Shown here in pieces: positions 1 to 7,407 of a stretch of 35,077 bases of DNA. The DNA is taken from contig CANQHZ010000034.1 of NCBI GenBank assembly GCA_947623805.1, forward strand, positions 1-35,077. Reading direction: 5' to 3'. This DNA comes from an uncultured Lachnospiraceae bacterium. Lineage in GTDB: Bacteria; Bacillota; Clostridia; Lachnospirales; Lachnospiraceae. The notes under the pieces are model-generated. The model was not told the DNA's origin and did not search any database. It was given only the letters and a program-made list of their open reading frames with translations. The translations under genes and the position numbers were made by a program. Within the stretch, counting starts at the first letter, position 1, and each line of letters opens with the position of its first letter.

Positions 1-16
1 ATTTTTTTATAATATT

Positions 17-1783
17 TTACTGTCCAATCCCCGCAAGGAAATCAAACACGCCCGCGATGTTTAGACGCCCGTATCCCCACTCGCGGTTTGGGTATTCGAG
101 GAAATCGTCTCTCTCGGCGCCGCGTATCAAATAGTTTTTTATGTTTATCGAATTGACAAGAAAATCATTGCCCTCCACTACCGCCCACTGCATTAGCTGG
201 GCGCACCCGCCCGCCGTTATTGCCGCCGAGATGCTTGAGCCTGCGCGCTCGCCGAATGGTGTGGACACGTTTACACCCGGGGCCGCGATATCGGGCACTA
301 TTAAATTATCCCGCGCATAGCCCCTGCCTGATGAGGAAGAAATACTGTTGTTTGACGTTCGGTAATTTGCCACGGTGACGACGCCGTACACATAGCCCGG
401 CTCCGTGATTGTGACATACGGGCTGGGTTCCAGGAAATACGTTTCCGAGGACAAAAACTGCGTAATCGGCAGCCATATGTCAAAAGCGCCGCCGACAGCC
501 ATTCCCTCGGAATTTACGCGTATATTCCACACTCCCGCCGTGGGGTTGGTAAAGCTCAGGCGGATAAGCTCCGCCCCCGAAGTCTGCTCGACGAGTAGAT
601 ATTCTATAAGTATCCTCGTTTTTTCATACACAAAATTAAATTCCTGCGGAGCGTTTCCGCGCGGATTGTTCCATCTTATACTTTCGCCGCCGGGGGTGCG
701 TATCGTGGCATTGTATAAATAAGGCGCGTTCCCCCACACGTCCATCACAAAGCCATTTTCATTTTCGCCCACTCTAAGCTCTACGTCCTGATATGTCTCG
801 CGCATGCTTATCTCGCCGTGAAAGTGGTGCGCCGCGTTGCCCTCGTTGCCCACTGCCACTACAAATACGCGGCTTTTCTGCCTGCTCAAATAATCCATAT
901 AGTTGCCGAGCATTCCAAGCCCCATATGGTCGCCCGTGCTTGTGCCTATGCCAAGGCAGACTACGAGCGGGCGGCTCAAAACCTCGACATATCGCTGCAG
1001 ATACTGCACTGCCTGGATTATGTCCGTCTCGCTGTAACACGGCACGCCCATCGGTATTTTATAGTAGTCGCGCAGGTACGGCTTTGCCTCCTTGAGTTTT
1101 ACCACAACTATATCGCTGTCCGGCGCGGCGCCCACAAATCTTCCGCCATCTATAGAACTCCCCGCCGCCACGCTTGCCATTGCGCTGCCGTGACCGTTTA
1201 CGTCTGTACTCGGCACTATCGAAAACGGGTTGCTATCTTCAAGCGCCTCGTTAATCATCTCGTTTGTGTACTCGCTGCCGTATGCAAAGCCCTCCGGCGG
1301 AGTTCCCGTCTGAATAGTCTGGTCCCATATGCTCAAAATACGGCTTTTCCCCGCAAAGTTTCTAAATACAGGCTCCTGATAGCGTATTCCCGTATCTATA
1401 AAACCCACGACTACATTTTTTCCCGTAAGACTAAGCGGCGGCCTTTGAATTTCCAAAATCCCCGATGCCGAAAGACTAAGCGTGTTTAAGTTTGTGCCTT
1501 GACCTGGAAAGCTTGGCGGACTTTCCATAAGCCCGTAGCATTTTGGCAGAAATGAATAGAAAGACCTCCTAAAATCCGCGTTGCTGTTTATTGCCGCTGT
1601 TTTGTTTATGTAAGCCACTACAAGATTATTATTCACTACATGAAGACAATAGTCATCGCCTATCTGCCGCAAACTGTCCTCTTTTAAGGTAAAGTCTATA
1701 ATCCAGTCACTGTAATCATTTGACAAAATACGTTCTTTGCAGGTCAAGCTTATACCTCGCGTAAAATAGTCGTTGTTACCCAT
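17..1783 (-). CDS. S8-family subtilisin-like serine protease, Csp-like
   Basis: 588-residue subtilase without a signal peptide or membrane segment. The catalytic triad is visible: Asp130 in a DTG motif, His198 in NGHGS, and Ser517 in a GSS-I-S-A-A-I-T-A-G context. The substitution of the usual GTSMAAPH signature by this one, and the large insertion of beta-rich sequence between His and Ser, are typical of the clostridial Csp germination proteases and their many Lachnospiraceae paralogues. The family processes cortex-lytic enzymes in some spore formers, but paralogues of unknown substrate are common, so the role here is inferred only at the level of a cytoplasmic or forespore protease. All three triad residues are present, so it is not an obvious pseudoprotease. 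It lies 56 bp downstream of the ThrE-like pair on the same strand and has no clear Shine-Dalgarno sequence of its own. Confidence 0.85.
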   Translation of the reverse strand: MGNNDYFTRGISLTCKERILSNDYSDWIIDFTLKEDSLRQIGDDYCLHVVNNNLVVAYINKTAAINSNADFRRSFYSFLPKCYGLMESPPSFPGQGTNLNTLSLSASGILEIQRPPLSLTGKNVVVGFIDTGIRYQEPVFRNFAGKSRILSIWDQTIQTGTPPEGFAYGSEYTNEMINEALEDSNPFSIVPSTDVNGHGSAMASVAAGSSIDGGRFVGAAPDSDIVVVKLKEAKPYLRDYYKIPMGVPCYSETDIIQAVQYLQRYVEVLSRPLVVCLGIGTSTGDHMGLGMLGNYMDYLSRQKSRVFVVAVGNEGNAAHHFHGEISMRETYQDVELRVGENENGFVMDVWGNAPYLYNATIRTPGGESIRWNNPRGNAPQEFNFVYEKTRILIEYLLVEQTSGAELIRLSFTNPTAGVWNIRVNSEGMAVGGAFDIWLPITQFLSSETYFLEPSPYVTITEPGYVYGVVTVANYRTSNNSISSSSGRGYARDNLIVPDIAAPGVNVSTPFGERAGSSISAAITAGGCAQLMQWAVVEGNDFLVNSINIKNYLIRGAERDDFLEYPNREWGYGRLNIAGVFDFLAGIGQ

Positions 1784-1839
1784 TATATGCGACGGCGCGC
1801 CTTGTGTTTCGCGTTTTGCCTACTTTTTTACCGCCTGCC

Positions 1840-2331
1840 TTAATTCTTTCCGCTGCGTTCAAACCTTATATTGTAGCGTGGGCGGCTTGCAATCTGATAA
1901 AAGCACACGGAGACAAGCACTACGCCTACGGCAAGGCCGATTGCAATCAGAACAGTCTGGCCGCCAAGCACATCCGTTTTCAGCTTATCCCCGTCTACCA
2001 TCGCGCTCATCGTATAATAAAGGCGTCCGCCCGGCACAAGCGGTATTATAGACGGTATGAGAAAAACCGTGGCAGGCGCTTTTACAATTCTTGCCATAAT
2101 CTCTGCGTAAAACGTCGCTATCGCCGCGGGTATCATATTCTGTATAAGAAGTGAGAGACCGCTTTCCGCGCAGATGAAATATATAAGCGTCGTCAGCGTA
2201 CCGCCTATGCAGCAGTAGATTATGCGGCTTTTCTTTACATTGAATAAAAGGCTGTAGCCAAGCGTGCCGATAAGAGATGACACGAGTATCACAAAGTAAT
2301 CATTCATAAATTTCGTTATTTCCGCTGTCAC
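1840..2331 (-). CDS. ThrE-type threonine/serine exporter, small (YjjB-like) subunit
   Basis: 163-residue, strongly hydrophobic protein with about five predicted membrane segments, matching the C-terminal half of ThrE exporters (YjjB/DUF3815 group). The family exports threonine and serine or, in YjjPB, succinate; substrate cannot be decided from sequence. The start is a GTG preceded by AGGAGG at about 9 nt. It follows the large subunit with only 30 bp between the genes, the usual arrangement of the split two-subunit form, in which both proteins are needed for transport. Confidence 0.85.
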   Translation of the reverse strand: MTAEITKFMNDYFVILVSSLIGTLGYSLLFNVKKSRIIYCCIGGTLTTLIYFICAESGLSLLIQNMIPAAIATFYAEIMARIVKAPATVFLIPSIIPLVPGGRLYYTMSAMVDGDKLKTDVLGGQTVLIAIGLAVGVVLVSVCFYQIASRPRYNIRFERSGKN

Positions 2332-2361
2332 TTTCGCTAACCTCCTGATTTTTAACGATGC

Positions 2362-3213
2362 TTAGATAAGCACAAGCGCAATACCAAAGCCGACGGCTAT
2401 CGCTATAGCCATCATAAGCGCCTCTGCAAGTCGCAGTATTCCCGTAATAATATCTCCGCGCATCATATCTCTCAGCGAATTTACTATGCCTATTCCCGGA
2501 ATTAAAATCATTATGCTGCCTATCATAACGCTGTCAATGTTTACTCCGATATGCGCATTGACGGTAAATATACACGCCATGCCCGCAACAATCGAACTTA
2601 TCAGACTGTAAACCACTCTGTTTTTGCTATGTGACGCAAAAACAAAATCCCATGCGTAAAGTATGATACCGACAAGCCCCGCCGCTACACCGTCTCTAAC
2701 ATTTCCGCCGAAAAATACCGCAAATGCGGCGGCTGTAAGCACATAGCCCGCAAGCTTAAAATATTTTCTATTTTTGTCCTCGCCGCACATTATCGCGTTT
2801 ACGCGCTCCTCTATTTCATCGGTCGGCGGCTTGTTCGCACATATATATCTTGAAAGCGCGTTCAGCTCCTCCAAGCGCTCTAAATCCGTGGAATATGAAT
2901 AGATGCGCCGCGTCTGCGTGATGCTCCTGCCGTCGGGAGTTTTCCAGCTCACTATTATGAGCGAAAGTATCGTGAAAACGTCGACAATGCCGTCACCGTA
3001 GGCATTGCATATGCGGATTATCGTGTCCTCAATGCGAAGTATCTCCGCGCCCGAGCGCAGCATTGCCTCGCCTATGTCAAGCGCGCGTTCCAATATTTTG
3101 TCTGCGTTCTGTCCTGATGGCTCTGTTGCTTTATTCACATTCTGTTTTGCCATTTCTGTTATTTTGCCTGTATCCTGCCTTGATAATTGTGCTGATGTTT
3201 CTGATGTTTCCAT
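2362..3213 (-). CDS. ThrE-type threonine/serine exporter, large (YjjP-like) subunit
   Basis: 283-residue protein. After a polar N-terminal stretch (about residues 1-38, rich in Gln, Lys, Ser) it carries the conserved cytoplasmic helical region of the ThrE/YjjP family (ALDIGEAMLRSGAE at about residues 45-58) and then about five membrane helices from residue 150 onward. The start is supported by GGAGG 7 nt upstream. A later ATG at about residue 22 would remove most of the polar extension, but it has no comparable ribosome binding site. It forms an operon with the small subunit and probably the downstream protease, from a promoter at about 3294-3321. Confidence 0.87.
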   Translation of the reverse strand: METSETSAQLSRQDTGKITEMAKQNVNKATEPSGQNADKILERALDIGEAMLRSGAEILRIEDTIIRICNAYGDGIVDVFTILSLIIVSWKTPDGRSITQTRRIYSYSTDLERLEELNALSRYICANKPPTDEIEERVNAIMCGEDKNRKYFKLAGYVLTAAAFAVFFGGNVRDGVAAGLVGIILYAWDFVFASHSKNRVVYSLISSIVAGMACIFTVNAHIGVNIDSVMIGSIMILIPGIGIVNSLRDMMRGDIITGILRLAEALMMAIAIAVGFGIALVLI

Positions 3214-3293
3214 TTATGCCTCCGTTTAATCCAAATACCGCTTTAGCATTTCGAGGTATTCTTTCGACATCTTAGAAGTATTTTTCAAATATA

Positions 3294-3321
3294 ATTATAA
3301 CCGACAAGCAAAAAATAGCAA
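3294..3321 (-). promoter_or_regulatory. Promoter of the ThrE-like operon
   Basis: On the minus strand TTGCTA (3316-3321) and TATAAT (3294-3299) are separated by 16 bp. The predicted transcript starts near 3287, about 75 nt before the large-subunit start codon. The leader contains a 14-codon reading frame (3270 down to 3226) that stops just before the GGAGG. Confidence 0.6.
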
Positions 3322-3391
3322 GCCCCCATACCGCTTTAGCTGCTTAATATAAATATAGCATTTTATTATTCTTAATTTCGCATAATTTCCA

Positions 3392-3420
3392 TTGATTTTT
3401 CAACGTAAATCGCATATTAT
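3392..3420 (+). promoter_or_regulatory. Promoter of the toxin-antitoxin operon
   Basis: TTGATT (3392-3397) and TATTAT (3415-3420) with an exact 17-bp spacer, about 36 bp upstream of the antitoxin ATG. Antitoxins of this family normally repress their own promoter, so this is the expected operator region. Confidence 0.65.
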
Positions 3421-3456
3421 AAAATTGACCATACAAGAAAAAGAGGAGGATTATTT

Positions 3457-3684
3457 ATGATTGTCACTGCTACAGAATTTAAAACAAATTTTGGAAAATA
3501 CCTTGAATTGATTGCCAAGGAAGATATATTCATTACCCGTAATGGTAAAACAGTTGCAAAGGTAATAAATCCCCAAATTTCTGCTGTAGAATCCCTCCGC
3601 GGAATGCTTAAAGATATTCCCTCGGATATTGACCTTGATTCTATACGAGAGGAGCGACTGTCCAAATATGAAAATAATGTGTGA
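3457..3684 (+). CDS. Type II antitoxin, Phd/YefM family
   Basis: 75-residue protein with the typical N-terminal Phd/YefM DNA-binding fold: the start reads V-T-A-T-E-F-K-T-N-F-G-K-Y-L and is followed by ITRNGKTVAKV, the strand-turn-strand motif of the family. The C-terminal 30 residues (from about Glu45) are charged and probably form the toxin-binding tail. An AGGAGGA lies 7 nt before the ATG. It overlaps the PIN-domain gene and is translated with it. Known behaviour of the family is binding of the toxin active site and autorepression of the operon by the antitoxin-toxin complex. Confidence 0.88.
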   Translation: MIVTATEFKTNFGKYLELIAKEDIFITRNGKTVAKVINPQISAVESLRGMLKDIPSDIDLDSIREERLSKYENNV

Positions 3685-4081
3685 TACTAACATCGTCATC
3701 GACATGCTTTTAGAACGTGAACCCTTTGTTGATGCTTCCTGTAAAGTTCTAACCCTCTGTGAAGAACACAGAATTGACGGATTTGTTTCCGCTTCTTCCA
3801 TTACTGACATCTATTACCTTGTAAAAAAATACACTCACAGCACAGACCTTGCATACAAAGCAATCGGAAAACTATTAGAAATCGTAAAAGTATGCAGCGT
3901 CACCAATAATGATGTTCTCGTCGCTTTCCAGAAAAAATCAAAGGATTTTGAAGATTGTCTCGTCGCTACATGTGCAAAATCTATTCATTGCGACTGCATT
4001 GTTACACGCAACAAAAAAGATTTTGAAGAATTTGACATTCAAGTCGTGACACCATCAGAGCTTTTACAGCAACTTTCCTGA
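3668..4081 (+). CDS. Type II toxin, PIN-domain ribonuclease
   Basis: 137 residues from the ATG that overlaps the antitoxin gene by 17 bp. A longer frame exists upstream, but the first 13 residues of it are antitoxin sequence read in another frame. PIN-domain acidic residues are visible: Asp6 (CDTN), Asp47 in the central position, Asp96 (FEDCLVA) and Asp118 (TRNKKDF). These coordinate Mg2+ or Mn2+ in VapC-type RNases, whose known targets are tRNA or rRNA. An internal ATG three codons later is also possible. An AGAGGAG lies about 13 nt upstream. Pairing of a Phd-type antitoxin with a PIN toxin is common in Clostridia. Confidence 0.87.
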   Translation: MKIMCDTNIVIDMLLEREPFVDASCKVLTLCEEHRIDGFVSASSITDIYYLVKKYTHSTDLAYKAIGKLLEIVKVCSVTNNDVLVAFQKKSKDFEDCLVATCAKSIHCDCIVTRNKKDFEEFDIQVVTPSELLQQLS

Positions 4082-4174
4082 CAAATACCTCCATAACAGT
4101 CACATTATATTTTTATCGCCAAATATTCATCATCACATACCCTCTACATTATTCCGTCCCCGCCAAAAACCAAA

Positions 4175-4402
4175 GAAGTCAGCCGACTATGTCCGCGCAA
4201 GTGCCTTGGCGCGAATGGCGTATTTTCTTATGTAATGCTCAACACCCCAGAGGACAATTTGCCCGGACGGCAAATTGAGGCGCATGGAGCCACGGATGGC
4301 GACTTGCGCCGTGCCTCGCCGCCCGAAAACACCTCCAAGCATTACATTAGAAAATCCGCCATTCGCGCCACAGCACTTGCGCGGACATAGCCGGCTGACT
4401 TC
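4175..4402. repeat. Long imperfect inverted repeat element with 65-bp arms
   Basis: Left arm 4175-4239 and right arm 4338-4402 are reverse complements at 60 of 65 positions, with no gaps. The 98-bp centre holds a further perfect 9-bp stem (CAATTTGCC at 4255-4263 with GGCAAATTG at 4269-4277, loop CGGAC) and a weaker GAGGCGC/GCGCC-containing stem. No credible reading frame occupies it. It fills the interval between the PIN toxin and the 3' end of the MATE gene, which converge on it. The arms are far longer than an intrinsic terminator and there is no T-run. It looks like a MITE-like or structured-RNA element. I see no second copy in the window and no clear target-site duplication. Confidence 0.85.
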
Positions 4403-4427
4403 GCCGCTTACCAACACACTACTGCCT

Positions 4428-5846
4428 TTATGCTGCCAAACTCTCCCGTCTACTCTCCCCGTCTATGGAAAGCTCTCTATATGTGCACCATATAAGCGCT
4501 GACGCGATTACAAATGTCAGCATATCCGACACTGGCATAGAGTACAAAACCCCGTCAAGCCCAAAATTTACAGGCAGCAGCAGCGCAAATCCCACTCCAA
4601 ACACAATCTCCCTCACCATGGAAAGCAGCGTTGACGCAGCCGCCTTTCCCATAGCCTGCAAAAATATAAAGCACGCCTTGTTGACGCACGCAAAAATTAT
4701 CATACACAAATAAATGCGAAACGCCCTAACTGCAAAATCAGTATAGTACACACTCTCATTCGCCGCGCCAAAAATCGCAATAAGCTGCCTCGGGAAAAAT
4801 TCAACAGTTACCAGCGCCACAGCGCCAACGCACGCCTCGGCGACAAGCAGCCTTGTAAACAGTTCTTTTACACGCTGCTTTAATCCCGCACCCATATTAT
4901 AGCCCACAATGGGAATACAGCCCGCTGCCATGCCTACCACTATGGAAATGACAATCTGGAAAAACTTCATTACAATTCCAACTACCGCCATCGGTATCTG
5001 CGCAAACTGCTCCTGCCCGAAAACCGCGTCAAGCGCGCCGTATTTACGTATCATATTGTTGATAGCCGCCATCGCCGCGACAAGCGAAATCTGCGACAAA
5101 AAGCTGCATATGCCAAGCGTCAGTGTCTTCTTTGAAATGCTCAAATTTATAAGATAATCCGACTTCACAGGCTTTACCGTCTTCATATTCAACAGATACC
5201 ACACTGCCAAAACCGCCGTGACAATCTGCCCCGCTACAGTAGCGACCGCCGCGCCCATCATTCCCCACTTGAACAAAAATATAAATATCGGGTCAAGAAT
5301 GATGTTTAAAACCGCGCCCGCAAGCGTAGAAATCATCGCAAACTTCGGATTTCCGTCTGCCCTGATAATAGGGTTCATCGCCTGACCGAACATATAAAAA
5401 GGAATGCCAAGTGAAATATAGAAAAAATATTCCTTTGAATATTTAAAGGTTTCCGCGTTTACCGTGCCGCCGAACATTGCGATGATACCGTCACTAAACA
5501 CTAAATATACAGCGGACAAAATCAGACTTGCCGCAATTATGAACACTACGGCGTTCCCCACGCTCTTTCTCGCTTTTTCAGGCTCGCCTTTGCCAAGGCT
5601 AAGACTTACAAACGCGCAGCACCCGTCACCCGCCATCACAGCTATGGCAAGCGCAATTACCGTCAGCGGAAATACCACAGTGTTTGCGGCATTTCCGTAC
5701 GAGCCGAGATATGCGGCATTTGCAATAAATATCTGGTCTACGATATTGTAGAGCGCCCCCACTAAAAGCGAGATAATACAGGGCACAGCATATTTTCCCA
5801 TAAGCCGCCCTATGCGCTCCGTTCCTAAAAATTGATTTGTCTCCAT
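4428..5846 (-). CDS. MATE family multidrug/metabolite efflux transporter
   Basis: 472-residue integral membrane protein with twelve predicted helices in two homologous halves, of the length normal for MATE transporters. The N-terminal part contains P-C-I-I-S-L-L-V-G-A-L-Y-N-I-V-D-Q-I-F, the typical first-helix motif with an acidic residue, and NPIIRADGNPK in the loop after helix 4. MATE proteins exchange Na+ or H+ for cationic compounds; the substrate is not predictable. The start has GGGAGGA 7 nt upstream. The gene has its own promoter and a terminator-like hairpin in the leader, suggesting conditional expression. Confidence 0.92.
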   Translation of the reverse strand: METNQFLGTERIGRLMGKYAVPCIISLLVGALYNIVDQIFIANAAYLGSYGNAANTVVFPLTVIALAIAVMAGDGCCAFVSLSLGKGEPEKARKSVGNAVVFIIAASLILSAVYLVFSDGIIAMFGGTVNAETFKYSKEYFFYISLGIPFYMFGQAMNPIIRADGNPKFAMISTLAGAVLNIILDPIFIFLFKWGMMGAAVATVAGQIVTAVLAVWYLLNMKTVKPVKSDYLINLSISKKTLTLGICSFLSQISLVAAMAAINNMIRKYGALDAVFGQEQFAQIPMAVVGIVMKFFQIVISIVVGMAAGCIPIVGYNMGAGLKQRVKELFTRLLVAEACVGAVALVTVEFFPRQLIAIFGAANESVYYTDFAVRAFRIYLCMIIFACVNKACFIFLQAMGKAAASTLLSMVREIVFGVGFALLLPVNFGLDGVLYSMPVSDMLTFVIASALIWCTYRELSIDGESRRESLAA

Positions 5847-5867
5847 CTTAATCCTCCCTTTTTTTAC

Positions 5868-5921
5868 AAAAAAATAAACGTGCGGCAGATAACTGGATTT
5901 ACGCAGTCCTGCTACACGTTT
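5868..5921 (-). terminator. Leader hairpin with U-tract before the MATE gene (possible attenuator)
   Basis: Read on the minus strand, AAACGTG (from 5921) pairs with CACGTTT (ending at 5876). Inside it GCAG pairs with CTGC and ACTG with CAGT, giving about 15 pairs around an 8-nt loop. The stem is followed at once by ATTTTTTT (5875-5868). It begins at the predicted transcription start, so almost every transcript would meet a terminator before the MATE ribosome binding site. It could be a riboswitch-like or protein-controlled attenuator, or the DNA dyad could be an operator at +1. I do not recognise a known riboswitch class. Confidence 0.6.
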
Positions 5922-5927
5922 ACTATT

Positions 5928-5956
5928 ATTTTATTTGTAACATTCCCAAAAGTCAA
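5928..5956 (-). promoter_or_regulatory. Promoter of the MATE gene
   Basis: On the minus strand TTGACT (5951-5956), a 17-bp spacer and TAAAAT (5928-5933). Predicted +1 is near 5921, the outer edge of the leader hairpin. Confidence 0.65.
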
Positions 5957-6036
5957 AGGCACTTTTGCACAAAATCATATGTCGTTCCTATTAGGCAAAT
6001 CGCATAAAAGTAAAAATACATTTACTTACTTTCTGC

Positions 6037-7212
6037 TTATTTAATTATAAATTTCCGCGCCGCATTGATGCCAAGCTTATACGGCAGCGGTCTAAGCTCC
6101 TTGTCGGCTTCCTTTAATTTCTCACGGATATTTATATGCTGCGGACAGTGCTTTTCGCATTTGCCACAGCCGACACACTGCGACGCAAAGCCCGGCTCCT
6201 TGCGCATTCCCATGTTCTGCGCAAATTCAAAGCGGGCAGACGACTTTTTTTCCATATACATCAGATTGTAATAATAAAAATTGCCCGGGATGTCGACACC
6301 CTTGGGACATGGCATGCAATAGCGGCAGCCCGTACAGCCTACCTTTTCGCGCTCACGGATAATTTTCTTTATCTGCTCTACTATCTCCATGTCCTCCTTT
6401 GTGAAATCCCCCGCCTCCGCCTCGGACGCAATGCGAATATTTTCCTTTACCATATCCTCGGAGTTCATTCCCGAAAGCACACAGCTTACCTCCGGCTGGT
6501 TCCACAGCCAGCGAAGTCCAAGCTCTGCAGGCGTATAGCTTTTGCTGTCAGAGGCCAGCACCTGCTTTGCCTTATCGGGTAGATTGACAAGCTTGCCACC
6601 GCGCAACGGTTCCATAATAATCACAGGTATGCCCTTGGCTGCCGCCGCCTGCAGACCTTTTCTCCCTGCCTGCGTGTGCTCATCCAAATAATTATACTGA
6701 ATTTGGCAAAAATCCCAGTCATATGTGTCCAGAATTTTCAAAAACATATCCGTATCGCCATGGTATGAAAATCCGATATTGCGGATACGTCCCGCCGCCT
6801 TATTTTTCTCAATCCAATCCTCAATGCCTAATGTCTTTAGATGCTCCCATTCCGCATAATCCGTAAACATGTGCATCAGATAATAATCGATATAGTCAGT
6901 GCGCAGACGTGAAAGCTCCTCGTTAAAAGTTTTATCGATTGCCGCAGACGAGCGCATGATATACTGCGGAAGTTTTGTCGCGATATATACTTTATCACGG
7001 CACTTATTTTCATCCAAAATGCGCCCCAGACATTCCTCGCTACCCGGATAAATGTACGCGGTATCAAAATAATTTACACCGCTCTCAATGGCAAGCATCA
7101 CCTCTCTCTTTGCTTTTTCGTAGTCGATGGCATTTCCCTTTTTGGTAAATCGCATGCAGCCATAGCCAAGTTGTGAAATTTGATTGCCGTGTCTGTCAAG
7201 TCTGTATTTCAT
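6037..7212 (-). CDS. Aldo/keto reductase with C-terminal 4Fe-4S domain
   Basis: 391-residue protein. Residues 1-285 are an aldo/keto reductase barrel with the catalytic tetrad at Asp50, Tyr55, Lys80 and His114. Residues 290-360 form a dicluster ferredoxin-like tail: Cys293-x2-Cys296-x2-Cys299-x2-Cys302 followed by Pro, and Cys346-x2-Cys349-x2-Cys352-x3-Cys356 followed by Pro. This architecture is common in anaerobic Firmicutes, where the reductase may take electrons from an iron-sulfur donor; the physiological substrate is unknown. The start is preceded by AAAGGA. That ribosome binding site and start region are duplicated 135 bp upstream, around an insertion-sequence remnant. Confidence 0.9.
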   Translation of the reverse strand: MKYRLDRHGNQISQLGYGCMRFTKKGNAIDYEKAKREVMLAIESGVNYFDTAYIYPGSEECLGRILDENKCRDKVYIATKLPQYIMRSSAAIDKTFNEELSRLRTDYIDYYLMHMFTDYAEWEHLKTLGIEDWIEKNKAAGRIRNIGFSYHGDTDMFLKILDTYDWDFCQIQYNYLDEHTQAGRKGLQAAAAKGIPVIIMEPLRGGKLVNLPDKAKQVLASDSKSYTPAELGLRWLWNQPEVSCVLSGMNSEDMVKENIRIASEAEAGDFTKEDMEIVEQIKKIIREREKVGCTGCRYCMPCPKGVDIPGNFYYYNLMYMEKKSSARFEFAQNMGMRKEPGFASQCVGCGKCEKHCPQHINIREKLKEADKELRPLPYKLGINAARKFIIK

Positions 7213-7227
7213 TTATTCATATCCTTT

Positions 7228-7345
7228 ATATTTTGTCAATAGTTTTGCGACAACTTTTTTAAAAAATTTTTTATGCCAATTTCCGTATTTCCTCTTCAAA
7301 CAACTCCGCTGATGTTTTATACTCAAAAATCCCTCTTGGATAATT
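7228..7345 (-). mobile_element. Remnant of an IS30-family element (3' end)
   Basis: On the minus strand one frame reads N-Y-P-R-G-I-F-E-Y-K-T-S-A-E-L-F-E-E-E-I and ends R-K-L-A-stop, which I recognise as the C-terminal end of IS30-type transposases (the YPR...FxYKT...LFEEE pattern). It is followed by AAAAAAGTTGTCGCA and TTGACAAA, which resembles the terminal inverted repeat of these elements. The remnant is bounded by two perfect 16-bp direct repeats (TTTATTCATATCCTTT on the plus strand, about 7212-7227 and 7346-7361). The rest of the transposase is missing. The assignment rests on motif memory and needs a database comparison. Confidence 0.5.
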
Positions 7346-7407
7346 TTATTCATATCCTTTCCTATCCGTATTCATATCTCAGTATCTTCATTCTAACACA
7401 CAACGCT

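Noticed and set aside
818-1489. 223-codon plus-strand frame opposite the subtilase
   Set aside because: The opposite strand carries a complete catalytic triad; this frame has no motif and no ribosome binding site.
7213-7353. 46-codon basic reading frame on the minus strand before the aldo/keto reductase
   Set aside because: It runs through the IS30-type remnant in a different frame from the transposase-like residues and is rich in Lys only because of A/T-rich sequence.
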